A DNA stretch of 64,000 bases, taken from Bdellovibrionales bacterium (GTDB lineage: Bacteria > Bdellovibrionota > Bdellovibrionia > Bdellovibrionales > UBA1609). The stretch lies in NCBI GenBank assembly GCA_014323935.1, contig JACOND010000009.1:1-64000 (forward strand), read 5' to 3'. A program made the translations under genes and the position numbers. The notes beneath the pieces are model-generated. The model was not told the DNA's origin. It was given only the letters and a program-made list of their open reading frames with translations, and ran no database searches. Shown here one piece after another: positions 45,401-53,484 of the stretch. Each line of letters begins with the position of its first letter. Position 1 is the first letter of the stretch.

Positions 45401-45729
45401 AATCTAAAAATAAAGTAAAAAAAATCTAGTAGCTAACTCAAAGTTAGTCCTCTTTTTTTTAAGCTTTTTAGACTTTAAAGTTTAATCTAATTTTTTAAAG
45501 CTGTTTAAATTTTCTAAAAAATGTAGTATCTTTCTAAATTAGAATACTCGTTTTTTAAGAATTATTTTTTAATTGCTAATTTAGAAAGCCTTGTAAATTT
45601 AGTAATAAAACCAATATCTGTTTTTTTAGCATATTTAAAAAATTTTTTGCATTCTTTTCCAAATCTCTTGTAGTTTTAAAAAAACACAAAATGAAGACTT
45701 TTAAGATTCCATGCAAGCTGTTTTATAAA

Positions 45730-46998
45730 CTACTCAAATAAACTCTGCCTTATAATGTCATAGACTTTTGTGTTATCTAAAGTTCCTTGAATTTTATGGG
45801 CCTTCCATCCTTCTGATTTTATAACAAGTCCTGTTCCTGTGTCCATTTTTGTTGGCCATGCAATGGCAAAAGGCAGTTTGAGGTTCTCTTTATCCGGCTG
45901 TGATAAAAAAGGTAGACCATTACTTTTTCTATCTAAAGGACTTCCATTCTTTGTTTTTTTTGGCAGTAAAGTTGTACTTTTAAATAAGGTCTTAGAGCTA
46001 AAGCGATCGATTAAAGCTGGGCTAGAAGCATTACTGTCTGAGGCGACAAGAAACAAAGTGTTTTTGTTTTTTTTTATAAAATTTCTAAAGAGCTCAATGG
46101 CTTTTAAACTTCTTTTCATAGCTTCAAATAAAGCTTCTGCATTGTTTTTATTTGAAAAATTATCTGTTCCCTCTTCTTCGACAACTAAAAAAAAATTCTC
46201 TCCAAAGCGGGTTAAAAACTTTAAAGCATATTTAGACATCTGAGCAATGCTGGGAGCTGTTTTATGATAAGCGGGTAAGCCCTTTTTTAACAAAACCTCC
46301 TCTGTTTCATCATTGTAAGTGTTGTCATAAGCAAAAATCCCTAAGACTTTTTTTGCAGATTGAGGAATGTTTTTTAATTCTTCTAGAGTATAAATAACAA
46401 GGTAATTTTCTTTTTTAGCTTCTTCAATCAAGTTTTTTCCATCTTTTCTTACTCCTAGACCAAAATGACCTTTTACCCCTTCTGGAAGAAGATATTTTTC
46501 TCCTCCCCCTAACAAAATACTGACATTTGAATAAATTAATTGTTTTGTGATGTGTGAAAAGTTTTTTCGACTTAAACTATGAGAAGCAAAAACAGCCGTT
46601 CCCGGTTCCATTAAAAAACCAGATTGCAACAAACCTGTTTTAAACCCTTTTTGCTGAGCTTCTTTTAAAAGCGAGGCTTTTTTAAAAGCTTTTTTATTTT
46701 TAGTTCCAAAACTATGGTAATTTACTTTTTCTCCGTAGGCATGCACAGTAGCTCCTGCTTGAGAACTTGCAACTAAATTCTCCTTTAAATGAGGTTTATA
46801 AACAGCGATATGAGGCATTTTATCCCAAGAACTTAACCCATCTGGGCCGACTGTGATAATACGAGCTAAATCCCAGTGGGAAAGAGACATTCCATCGGGA
46901 TGAAAAAAAATAAGATTACGTTGAATTTTTTTAGAACCACTCAAACAAGAACTTAAACTCAGTAGTATTAATAAGAAAAAAAGAAAGTAAAATCTCAT
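45730..46998 (-). CDS. Alkaline phosphatase superfamily lipoprotein, divergent active site
   Basis: The 422-residue protein has a lipobox at LSSC. Family landmarks are HPDGMSLSHWDLARI, SSQAGATVHAYGEKV where the nucleophile motif should be, ILLGGGEKYLLPEG, VVEEEGTDNFSNKNN and VASDSNASSPAL. Compared with E. coli PhoA, the Asp before the nucleophile and the His residues of the DxxxH and ADH metal motifs are replaced (EGTDNFSNKNN, ASDSNA). A subfamily with such changes exists in other bacteria as far as I recall, so this may be variant chemistry rather than loss. Pho-type regulation is not visible. Confidence 0.82.
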   Translation of the reverse strand: MRFYFLFFLLILLSLSSCLSGSKKIQRNLIFFHPDGMSLSHWDLARIITVGPDGLSSWDKMPHIAVYKPHLKENLVASSQAGATVHAYGEKVNYHSFGTKNKKAFKKASLLKEAQQKGFKTGLLQSGFLMEPGTAVFASHSLSRKNFSHITKQLIYSNVSILLGGGEKYLLPEGVKGHFGLGVRKDGKNLIEEAKKENYLVIYTLEELKNIPQSAKKVLGIFAYDNTYNDETEEVLLKKGLPAYHKTAPSIAQMSKYALKFLTRFGENFFLVVEEEGTDNFSNKNNAEALFEAMKRSLKAIELFRNFIKKNKNTLFLVASDSNASSPALIDRFSSKTLFKSTTLLPKKTKNGSPLDRKSNGLPFLSQPDKENLKLPFAIAWPTKMDTGTGLVIKSEGWKAHKIQGTLDNTKVYDIIRQSLFE

Positions 46999-47059
46999 TA
47001 AAAAATACTTTAATGTTATGAAACTTTTTTACCTTTTAAAGGCTCTTATGTAAAGAGAA

Positions 47060-48244
47060 TTAATTTTGTAAAGTATAAAGTTTTTTAAGTCCTATGAATT
47101 CCTTTTCTTGTAGGTAAGATAAACTGGCTCCTCCTCCTGTAGAGATATGATCTATCTCTCCTTCGTACTGTCTCACAGCTAAAGCTGAATGTCCCCCTCC
47201 TACAATGCGGTAGGCTGTTTTATGATTTGCTACAAATTGAGCGAGAGATGAAGTTCCTAAAGAATAAATTTCATTTTCAAAAAAACCCATCGGACCATTC
47301 CAAAAAATAGATTTTGCTTTTCGAATTTGATTTTGAAACATTTGAATGCTTTTTGAACCAATGTCATAGGCTGTTGCTGTTTCAGGAAAATTCTCTAAAT
47401 TCCAATTTTTTATTTGATCCTTCCATTGTCCTTTAAAATCGACAGGAAGAAAATAATCTTTATTCCTGAGTTCTAAACGATCGATAAAATTTTTAGCCAA
47501 GTTTAAAGAACTTGTTTCCACTAAAGTTTTTCCAACAAAGCAGTTTTTTGCTTTTAAGAAAGTATAAGCCATTAATCCTCCAATTAAAAAAATGTCAGCT
47601 TGATTTATTAAAGCTTCCATGAGAGGGATTTTATCTTTCAGTTTACTTCCTCCTAAAATCACACACAAAGGTTTTTCTAAGTCTTGATTGACAAGAGGAG
47701 ATAACATTTGAATTTCTTTTTCAAATTGAAAACCTACTCCTTTTTCTTTAACAAGTTCTGGTAAAAGAGAAAGGCTGGTGTGATTTCTGTGAGAGATAGA
47801 AAAAGCTTCGTTAATATAAATATCGGTATAATTCGCTAATTTTTTAGCTAGATTCTTATCTAAATTCTCTTCTCCTCTATGAAATCTTAAATTTTCTAGA
47901 AGTATAACTTGAGGAGACTTTAAACCTTTTAGCAGTTTTTTAGGAAGAAGGCTATCTGGTTCTTCGATAAATAAAACTTCCAAGTTTTTTTTTTCACTTA
48001 AATATTGAGCCACAGTTCTCAAAGATAAACTTAAATCTCTTCCTTTAGGACGACCTAAATGAGAGGCTAATAAAAGCCGTCCTCCTTGTTTTAAAATAAA
48101 TTCAATGCTTGCAAAGCTTTTTTCAATTCTATAAGGATCTTGAATGACTTGACCTTGAAGAGGGACATTAAAATCCACTCTCATAAATACGTTTTTATCT
48201 TTGAAGTCAAATTCTTTTAAAGTTTTAAGTTTTTTTTCTCGCAC
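47060..48244 (-). CDS. pgk: Phosphoglycerate kinase
   Basis: The 394-residue kinase has MRVDFNVPL, the substrate-binding LASHLGRPKG, ENLRFHRGEE, the hinge LGGSKLKDKIPL and the nucleotide loop FWNGPMGFFE, ending with GGGHSALAVRQ and STGGGASLSYL. It makes ATP from 1,3-bisphosphoglycerate. The start is GTG at 48242-48244. It is divergent from glyA, with about 116 bases between the two starts for both promoters. Confidence 0.96.
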   Translation of the reverse strand: MREKKLKTLKEFDFKDKNVFMRVDFNVPLQGQVIQDPYRIEKSFASIEFILKQGGRLLLASHLGRPKGRDLSLSLRTVAQYLSEKKNLEVLFIEEPDSLLPKKLLKGLKSPQVILLENLRFHRGEENLDKNLAKKLANYTDIYINEAFSISHRNHTSLSLLPELVKEKGVGFQFEKEIQMLSPLVNQDLEKPLCVILGGSKLKDKIPLMEALINQADIFLIGGLMAYTFLKAKNCFVGKTLVETSSLNLAKNFIDRLELRNKDYFLPVDFKGQWKDQIKNWNLENFPETATAYDIGSKSIQMFQNQIRKAKSIFWNGPMGFFENEIYSLGTSSLAQFVANHKTAYRIVGGGHSALAVRQYEGEIDHISTGGGASLSYLQEKEFIGLKKLYTLQN

Positions 48245-48346
48245 TTCATATAACTTGAGTCAAACTATAAGATAAAGTCAAGAATTAATATTTTTGAAAA
48301 AACTTGTTTTATGAGCCTAAAAAAGGTAGTTTCAAATGGTTATATC

Positions 48347-48353
48347 AAGGAGG
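48347..48353 (+). promoter_or_regulatory. Strong Shine-Dalgarno fixing the glyA start
   Basis: AAGGAGG lies seven bases before the ATG at 48361. An in-frame upstream start at 48304 would place this site inside the coding region, so the shorter protein is preferred. Confidence 0.8.
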
Positions 48354-48360
48354 AAAAGTT

Positions 48361-49635
48361 ATGTTTTTTCAGAAACATAAAAGAAAATCAAAGGATTTAA
48401 AACAAATTGACCCTGATATTTTTTATTGGATTCAACAGGAAAGAAAAAGGCAGAAAGAAGGTTTAGAGTTAATTGCTTCTGAAAACTATGCCTCTCCTGC
48501 GGTATGTAGAGTTCAAGGCTCTTTACTGACGAACAAATATGCAGAAGGTTATCCGGGAAAAAGGTACTATGGAGGTTGCAAGTATGTAGATGAATGTGAA
48601 ATTTTAGCGATTGAAAGACTCAAACAGCTGTTTCAAGTAAATCATGCTAATGTTCAAGCTCACTCTGGATCTCAAGCAAATATGGCTGTTTTTTTATCAG
48701 AATTAAAACCCGGAGATAAAATCATGGGCTTAGATTTATTTCACGGAGGGCATTTAACACATGGTTCTCCGGTTAATTTTTCTGGTTTGTTATTTCAATC
48801 TGTTTTTTACACCTTAAATTTAGAAACCGAACTTTTAGATTTTAATCAGATTGAAGATCAAGTTAAAAAAGAAAGACCAAAGCTAATGATTGCTGGTTAC
48901 AGTGCTTATCCTCGTATTATTGACTTTAAAGCTTTTAGACAGATTGCAGACCGTTATAACTGTTTACTTTTAGTGGATATGGCTCATATTGCAGGTTTGG
49001 TTGCAGGAGGAGTTCATCCCTCTCCGGTGCCTTATGCAGACTATGTTACATCTACAACACATAAAACTTTAAGAGGACCAAGAGGGGGTTTTATTTTATG
49101 TCAAGATTCTCTTAAAGAAAAAAAAATAAAATCCAAAATCTTTCCTGGAATTCAAGGAGGTCCCTTACAACATGTGATCGCAGCAAAAGCTGTTGCTTTC
49201 AAAGAAGCTTTAGATCCTTCTTTCAAAATTTATGCCCAGCAAATTATAAAAAATACGAAAGTTTTAGAAAAAGTTTTCCAAAAACAAGGAATAAAAATGA
49301 GAACAGGAGGTTCAGACAATCATCTTTTACTTTTAGATTTTTCTCAATTAGGAGTGACAGGAAAGCAAATTGAAGAGAGTTTAGAAAAAGCAGGAATCAC
49401 TGTAAATAAAAACACTGTTCCCGGTGAAAAACGTTCTCCTTTTGTGACAAGTGGAATTCGTATAGGTACAGCGGCTTTAACAACAAGAGGGATGAAAGAA
49501 ACAGAGATGGAACAGATTGGACTTTGGATATCAAAAGTTATTTACAATCCAAGTAATGAAGAAATTTTATCAAAAACTCATCAAGAAGTTAAAGAGCTGT
49601 GTCAAGGCTTTCCTCTTCCTACTGATGATTTGTAA
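48361..49635 (+). CDS. glyA: Serine hydroxymethyltransferase
   Basis: The protein of about 424 residues has GLELIASENYASPAV, TNKYAEGYPGKRYYGG, the PLP lysine in STTHKTLRGPRGG, and IFPGIQGGPLQHVIAAKA. It interconverts serine and glycine with tetrahydrofolate and supplies one-carbon units. The open frame begins at 48304, but the strong Shine-Dalgarno at 48347 and the family N-terminus support the ATG at 48361. The end overlaps the M23 peptidase start. Confidence 0.96.
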   Translation: MFFQKHKRKSKDLKQIDPDIFYWIQQERKRQKEGLELIASENYASPAVCRVQGSLLTNKYAEGYPGKRYYGGCKYVDECEILAIERLKQLFQVNHANVQAHSGSQANMAVFLSELKPGDKIMGLDLFHGGHLTHGSPVNFSGLLFQSVFYTLNLETELLDFNQIEDQVKKERPKLMIAGYSAYPRIIDFKAFRQIADRYNCLLLVDMAHIAGLVAGGVHPSPVPYADYVTSTTHKTLRGPRGGFILCQDSLKEKKIKSKIFPGIQGGPLQHVIAAKAVAFKEALDPSFKIYAQQIIKNTKVLEKVFQKQGIKMRTGGSDNHLLLLDFSQLGVTGKQIEESLEKAGITVNKNTVPGEKRSPFVTSGIRIGTAALTTRGMKETEMEQIGLWISKVIYNPSNEEILSKTHQEVKELCQGFPLPTDDL

Positions 49636-50092
49636 AGATCTAGAATTTAAATTTTTTTATAGCTTTACAGTTCTTTTCTTTTTAAGTTCCTGTCATTTGA
49701 TTCAAAAAACAAAAAAATTAAACTTTCAGTTTCCTTTAAAAAAATATCATCTCACACAAAAATACAAAGCTTTCCATAAAAAACTTCACCTCGGTATTGA
49801 TTTAAAAGCTCCCTTAGGAACTCCTGTTTTAAGTGTGGAAAGGGGTATAGTAGTTTATGTAGGAAGTCAGTTTACAGGATACGGAAAAGTTATTCTTATA
49901 GAACACAGTCCTCATTGGACAAGCCTCTATGCTCATCTCAATAGCTTTCAAGTGAAATTAGGTCAAAAGCTTCAAAAAGGACAGCAGATAGGAACAGTAG
50001 GACAAACTGGCAAAGCAACAGGAGTTCATCTACATTTTGAGCTTTTTTTTAACAAAAAAAATGTAAACCCTTTAAATTATTTTAAATACTGA
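49625..50092 (+). CDS. M23 family (LytM-like) peptidase, lipoprotein
   Basis: The protein of about 155 residues starts within the end of glyA (ATGATTTGTAA overlap). It has a signal peptide with lipobox LSSC and then an M23 domain: KLHLGIDLKAPLGTPV with the first zinc His/Asp, LYAHLNSFQV, and GVHLHFELFFN with the HxH motif. It probably cleaves peptidoglycan cross-bridges or activates an amidase. The frame is open further upstream inside glyA, but only the ATG at 49625 gives a proper signal peptide. Confidence 0.87.
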   Translation: MICKDLEFKFFYSFTVLFFLSSCHLIQKTKKLNFQFPLKKYHLTQKYKAFHKKLHLGIDLKAPLGTPVLSVERGIVVYVGSQFTGYGKVILIEHSPHWTSLYAHLNSFQVKLGQKLQKGQQIGTVGQTGKATGVHLHFELFFNKKNVNPLNYFKY

Positions 50093-50164
50093 TCACATTC
50101 TGGAGGGGGATCTTGATCTTCACATTCTTCTGGGAGAGGTGGCTTATCATTTTCAGCAATCTCA
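50077..50164 (-). pseudogene. Out-of-frame C-terminal extension of the cysteine-patterned lipoprotein
   Basis: Past the annotated stop at 50165, the minus strand in another frame reads PPIINEIAENDKPPLPEECE and DQDPPPECDQYLK to a TAA at 50077-50079. The composition (Asp/Glu, Pro, Cys) matches the upstream protein. Dropping one base from the G6 tract at 50177-50182 joins the frames. The extension would overlap the end of the convergent M23 gene by about 16 bases. Confidence 0.5.
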
Positions 50165-51004
50165 TTAATTATTGGAGGGGGGTAGACAAGAATCCTCGCA
50201 AGAAAAATCTATAAATTCTTCAATAAAACTTTCTGCTGAACTGTTATTTTCAGCAATCTCAGAAAAAGCTTGATTTCCTGCTATGGGATCTTGGTTAACA
50301 GCTCTACAAGCAGAATAACACATCATACTGTCTTCATCACCACAATAATAGGTCCTCTTCTCAGAAACACAGTTTCTTTTTTCTTCCCCTGATAGCCCGC
50401 CACATTTAAGATCATCACATCTTTCTTTTAAAATGGAATAATTATCTCTAGTTATTTCAAGAAGAAGATTAAAAACTCCTTCATAAAGATCAAAGTCTTC
50501 ATCATTTTCATAAGCTGATTCAATCGCATCAGCGATTCCTTTTTCAGAAGCAATCCACCGAAGAGTTGTTTTAGCTTCTGAAATTGTTACATCTTCAGTA
50601 AATGTTATCCATGGTTCTAAAGAGACATCTAGAAAATTTTTAAAGTTTTTTGATTCCAGATTTTTAAAAGAACTGTAAGCAGGATCATAAAAAGCATCTT
50701 CAATGTCTTGAAAATCATAAACTTCTCTATAAGATAAATCAGAACACTTTTCAACTCGTCCCTCAGCTTCATCCCTTTGACTTAAACTTAAATCATCATC
50801 ATAGATATCTTCACAGATATCTTCACAGTCTGCATTATCTCTGCAAATCCCTCTGATATCTGAGCTAAATCTTCTTCTATCTCTTGGACGACTGCCTTCT
50901 TTAGAGGGAGCTAAAATTAAAGAATCTTGATGAGAAAAACCATCTCCTCCTAAAATACAAGAGGATAATAAAAATAGATTGCTTATTAAAATGAGTTTTT
51001 TCAT
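50165..51004 (-). CDS. Cysteine-patterned lipoprotein, paralogue 1
   Basis: The 279-residue acidic protein has a lipobox at LLSSC (Cys16). It then has CRDNADCEDIC (C-x5-C-x3-C), a helical middle with TISEAKTTLRWIASEKGIAD, and a cysteine-rich end. The first two elements recur in the two genes upstream on this strand, so the three are tandem paralogues. A strong AAAGGAGA precedes the ATG. The reading frame stops just after a C6 run (minus strand), and a likely continuation lies in another frame (50077-50164). Function unknown, predicted outer-membrane or periplasmic. Confidence 0.72.
   Translation of the reverse strand: MKKLILISNLFLLSSCILGGDGFSHQDSLILAPSKEGSRPRDRRRFSSDIRGICRDNADCEDICEDIYDDDLSLSQRDEAEGRVEKCSDLSYREVYDFQDIEDAFYDPAYSSFKNLESKNFKNFLDVSLEPWITFTEDVTISEAKTTLRWIASEKGIADAIESAYENDEDFDLYEGVFNLLLEITRDNYSILKERCDDLKCGGLSGEEKRNCVSEKRTYYCGDEDSMMCYSACRAVNQDPIAGNQAFSEIAENNSSAESFIEEFIDFSCEDSCLPPSNN
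50177..50182 (-). other. Six-base C homopolymer at an apparent frame switch
   Basis: The tract is G6 on the plus strand. With six bases the lipoprotein ends CLPPSNN; with five it continues CLPPPIINEI for about 30 more residues. This could be a slippage site, a fixed frameshift or a read error. Confidence 0.5.
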
Positions 51005-51015
51005 ACTTTCTCCTT

Positions 51016-52074
51016 TTATCTTTGTTTTCTACATTTTGAGGTTTCAGATCTCGCTCCTCCACAAAACTTATTACATCTGTCAACAGTTATAGGATTGTCC
51101 TCAAAAAAGTTATCTCTTATTTCATCTTCTTCAATAAGATCATCTAAAAAAGACCAAACGTCGGCTCCATGAGTATAACAAAGCCCCCCTGAACTTCGTT
51201 GCCTTGAATCTGTAGAAGTTCTACAAGAACTGTTATCAGATCTTCTTCGACTGTATCCAAAAACTCTAGACCTTGATCTTGAAAAAGAAGTCCTATCTTC
51301 TCTGGCACAAAAAATCTCTAACTTACAGTCGTTTCCAGAACAAAAATCATCTAAAAGCTCATAAGCTAATATAAACCCATATTCATTATTATAACTTGCA
51401 GTGAGGGACAAGAAAGTATCATCGATTCCTACTAAATCAGTGTTGAAACCGGTTTGTATTTGATTTCTTGAATTTGTATTATAGTCACCTAAAATCTCAA
51501 AAGCTTCTTCTAAAATCTTAAGAGAAGCTTTTTTTTCATCTAAAAAAACTTGTGAAACATCTTCATTCACAGCGATCCAAGCTAAAAAAAACTTTACATC
51601 TCCTTCACTCATCCTTCTTGCAACTAAGTCATATAAAAGTTCCTCATCAAATTCTAAAAGAGCCTTTATAAAACCCGGAGAAATATCCGCTGAATTTAAA
51701 TCAGATATATTCACAAGTTTTATAAGATCTTTTTCTAAACTTTCTATAAAATCCACAGGAGCTCTGTAACATCTCTTATAAAAACTGACAGAAAAATTCT
51801 CCTGACATATTCTAACACAAGATTTTAAATCTCCACACTCCTGTCCCCTATAATTAATACCATATCCTGAATAACGGTCTTTTATAAAAGACCTTACTAC
51901 AGTTTTAGAAGTATTATTTCTAAGACGGTTAAGAGTATCTAAACGGTCAGAGTCCCTCACAACATCTCTTTCTTGATAAGTGTTTCTATAGTCCCTCTCT
52001 CTCCTCTCTCTTCCTTCTTTATTTCCACATGAAAAAAGAAATAAACTCATTAAAATTATTTTAAAAAATTTCAT
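51016..52074 (-). CDS. Cysteine-patterned lipoprotein, paralogue 2
   Basis: The 352-residue protein has a lipobox at LFSC (Cys16). An Arg-rich segment, CGDLKSCVRIC (C-x5-C-x3-C) and SEGDVKFFLAWIAVNEDVSQ follow, the last aligning with the middle of paralogues 1 and 3. Its second half has further cysteines (DFCSGNDCKLEIFC) and an Arg/Ser-rich stretch. It starts a few bases after the stop of paralogue 3 (TGAGTTATG) and is followed 11 bases later by paralogue 1. Function unknown. Confidence 0.72.
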   Translation of the reverse strand: MKFFKIILMSLFLFSCGNKEGRERRERDYRNTYQERDVVRDSDRLDTLNRLRNNTSKTVVRSFIKDRYSGYGINYRGQECGDLKSCVRICQENFSVSFYKRCYRAPVDFIESLEKDLIKLVNISDLNSADISPGFIKALLEFDEELLYDLVARRMSEGDVKFFLAWIAVNEDVSQVFLDEKKASLKILEEAFEILGDYNTNSRNQIQTGFNTDLVGIDDTFLSLTASYNNEYGFILAYELLDDFCSGNDCKLEIFCAREDRTSFSRSRSRVFGYSRRRSDNSSCRTSTDSRQRSSGGLCYTHGADVWSFLDDLIEEDEIRDNFFEDNPITVDRCNKFCGGARSETSKCRKQR

Positions 52075-52077
52075 AAC

Positions 52078-52911
52078 TCATCCTAAACAAAATTCCTTAA
52101 ATGAACCTGTATAGCTCGGTTCCCTTTTTAACAGCTCTGCTAAAATTTCAAATTTAACGATCTCCTTTAAAATTTCTCTCTCACTTTTCTTATTGATTTC
52201 ACAGTATCCTTTTAAAATGCACTGTCTCAATTTCTCTCCTTTTTTTTCCTTGCAATAAATTTGACTTAAATAATTATTTAACCATATAAGAGCTACATCA
52301 TTTTGTTTTAACCAAGCCAATTCTATAAAATTCCTATTTTCACTCATTTCTTCTTTCAAAGAATTTATCGGAAAATGACTTAATTTATTTAAAAATAATT
52401 GCATATAAACCAATTTTACATCTTCTTCTTTAAAAACTGTTGCAATTTTCCAATTTTCAAGAGTCCAAACTAAAAAAACTTTAATAGAACTAGGAGATAA
52501 TTGACTTAAAAAATCAAAAAATAACTTGCTACTTAATTTAAAAAAAATCTTTAAATCAAAGGGATTTATTTTTCTTAACTCTGCAATATCTTTTGTTAAA
52601 ATCAGCTGATAAAGTTTTTCAATTTGATAAATTTGTTGAGATTTTAATTTCTGACACTCTTTTCGACTCGAAGAGGTAAAAAATAATCTATTACAAATTT
52701 TAATACATTTGTTTTCTTTAGAACAAAGGGGGCTTCCTAAATAGATTATATGAGATTGCTTAAAACTTTTTTGTTTACTAGAGCTGTGTTTAGGTTCTAT
52801 AAAAGATACTTTTAAATTTTTAGATTTTAAATGAAGAGCTTTTTGAGATTGAAAATCACAAGAAATTATGAAAAAAACTATAAAACAACCTTGAATTTTT
52901 TTTTTAAACAC
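52078..52911 (-). CDS. Cysteine-patterned lipoprotein, paralogue 3
   Basis: The protein of about 277 residues has a hydrophobic N-terminus ending FIISC (lipobox). CSKENKCIKIC (C-x5-C-x3-C) and SPSSIKVFLVWTLENWKIAT follow, matching the other two paralogues, then CKEKKGEKLRQCILKGYC. The open frame begins at a TTG (52918-52920). I use the GTG at 52909-52911 because GAG lies five bases before it, but the start is uncertain. It lies just downstream of the LuxR-type regulator on the same strand. Confidence 0.68.
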   Translation of the reverse strand: MFKKKIQGCFIVFFIISCDFQSQKALHLKSKNLKVSFIEPKHSSSKQKSFKQSHIIYLGSPLCSKENKCIKICNRLFFTSSSRKECQKLKSQQIYQIEKLYQLILTKDIAELRKINPFDLKIFFKLSSKLFFDFLSQLSPSSIKVFLVWTLENWKIATVFKEEDVKLVYMQLFLNKLSHFPINSLKEEMSENRNFIELAWLKQNDVALIWLNNYLSQIYCKEKKGEKLRQCILKGYCEINKKSEREILKEIVKFEILAELLKREPSYTGSFKEFCLG

Positions 52912-52940
52912 ATATCTCAAAGACTTTTGAGTTCATTAAA

Positions 52941-53315
52941 TTACGGCTCTAGTTCAGTGTTATTTGCCATTTCTTCTACCGTTGAAATACCAGAAGGTAT
53001 GAGATCTTCTGAAAATTCAGACGATTCATTTAGATTTGATTTTGAATGCTTATTTGACTTATTAGCAATGCTTACAAATTCAGCCAGAGGAATCGTCCAT
53101 ATCAATTGATTTCTTCTAGAGATATTAAGTTTTTTATAAGAGTTTCCAAGATGAAATTTAATTGTTTTTTCTGCAACACAGAGTCGATTAGCGACTTCTT
53201 TATTTATCAATCCCTGTAAGACTAAAATGACAACCTCTATTTCTGAACGAGACAGGTTCTTTTTTTGAAAATAATCTCTTAAAAAAGCTTTATGTTCTTG
53301 ACTTAGACTCTGCAT
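52941..53315 (-). CDS. LuxR-type helix-turn-helix regulator
   Basis: The 124-residue protein is mostly a GerE/LuxR DNA-binding domain: LSRSEIEVVILVLQGLINKE, VANRLCVAEKTIKFHLGNSY and KKLNISRRNQLIW. A short acidic tail rich in Ser/Asn follows. It has no receiver or ligand domain. AAGGAGGG just before the ATG indicates strong translation. The three cysteine-patterned lipoprotein genes follow on the same strand after about 30 bases, so it probably regulates or is cotranscribed with them. Confidence 0.85.
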   Translation of the reverse strand: MQSLSQEHKAFLRDYFQKKNLSRSEIEVVILVLQGLINKEVANRLCVAEKTIKFHLGNSYKKLNISRRNQLIWTIPLAEFVSIANKSNKHSKSNLNESSEFSEDLIPSGISTVEEMANNTELEP

Positions 53316-53484
53316 ATATTCCCTCCTTGGATTAATATATCTAAATTTTTTAAATATGAATTTTATTATTAAGTAAAAAGACTAAAATAATCAAGTTTTT
53401 TTTTTATTTTTTAAAAAAAAACCTAGACTTTAATTGAGTAAAGTTCTTAAAAAATTTTTCTGAGAATTCTCAAAAAGCTTGGTT

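Larger units (their letters stand above)
44577..45729. other. Eroded region right of the nuclease-like gene
   Basis: About 1.15 kb lack an intact gene. The region holds the second 75-bp repeat copy, a second Rpn remnant on the plus strand, the right arm of the inverted repeat, the second long direct repeat and a broken ORF at 45022-45400. From about 45400 to 45729 I see only AT-rich DNA. Confidence 0.5.

Noticed and set aside
42013-45729. Intact insertion sequence or prophage
   Set aside because: No intact DDE transposase, integrase, phage structural gene or terminal inverted repeat with target duplication can be read; only Rpn-type remnants and repeats are visible.
45730-46998. Calling the alkaline phosphatase homologue a dead pseudoenzyme
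   Set aside because: As far as I recall, other bacteria have a subfamily with the same EEGTDNF and DSDA-type motifs, so the changes may be functional rather than decay.
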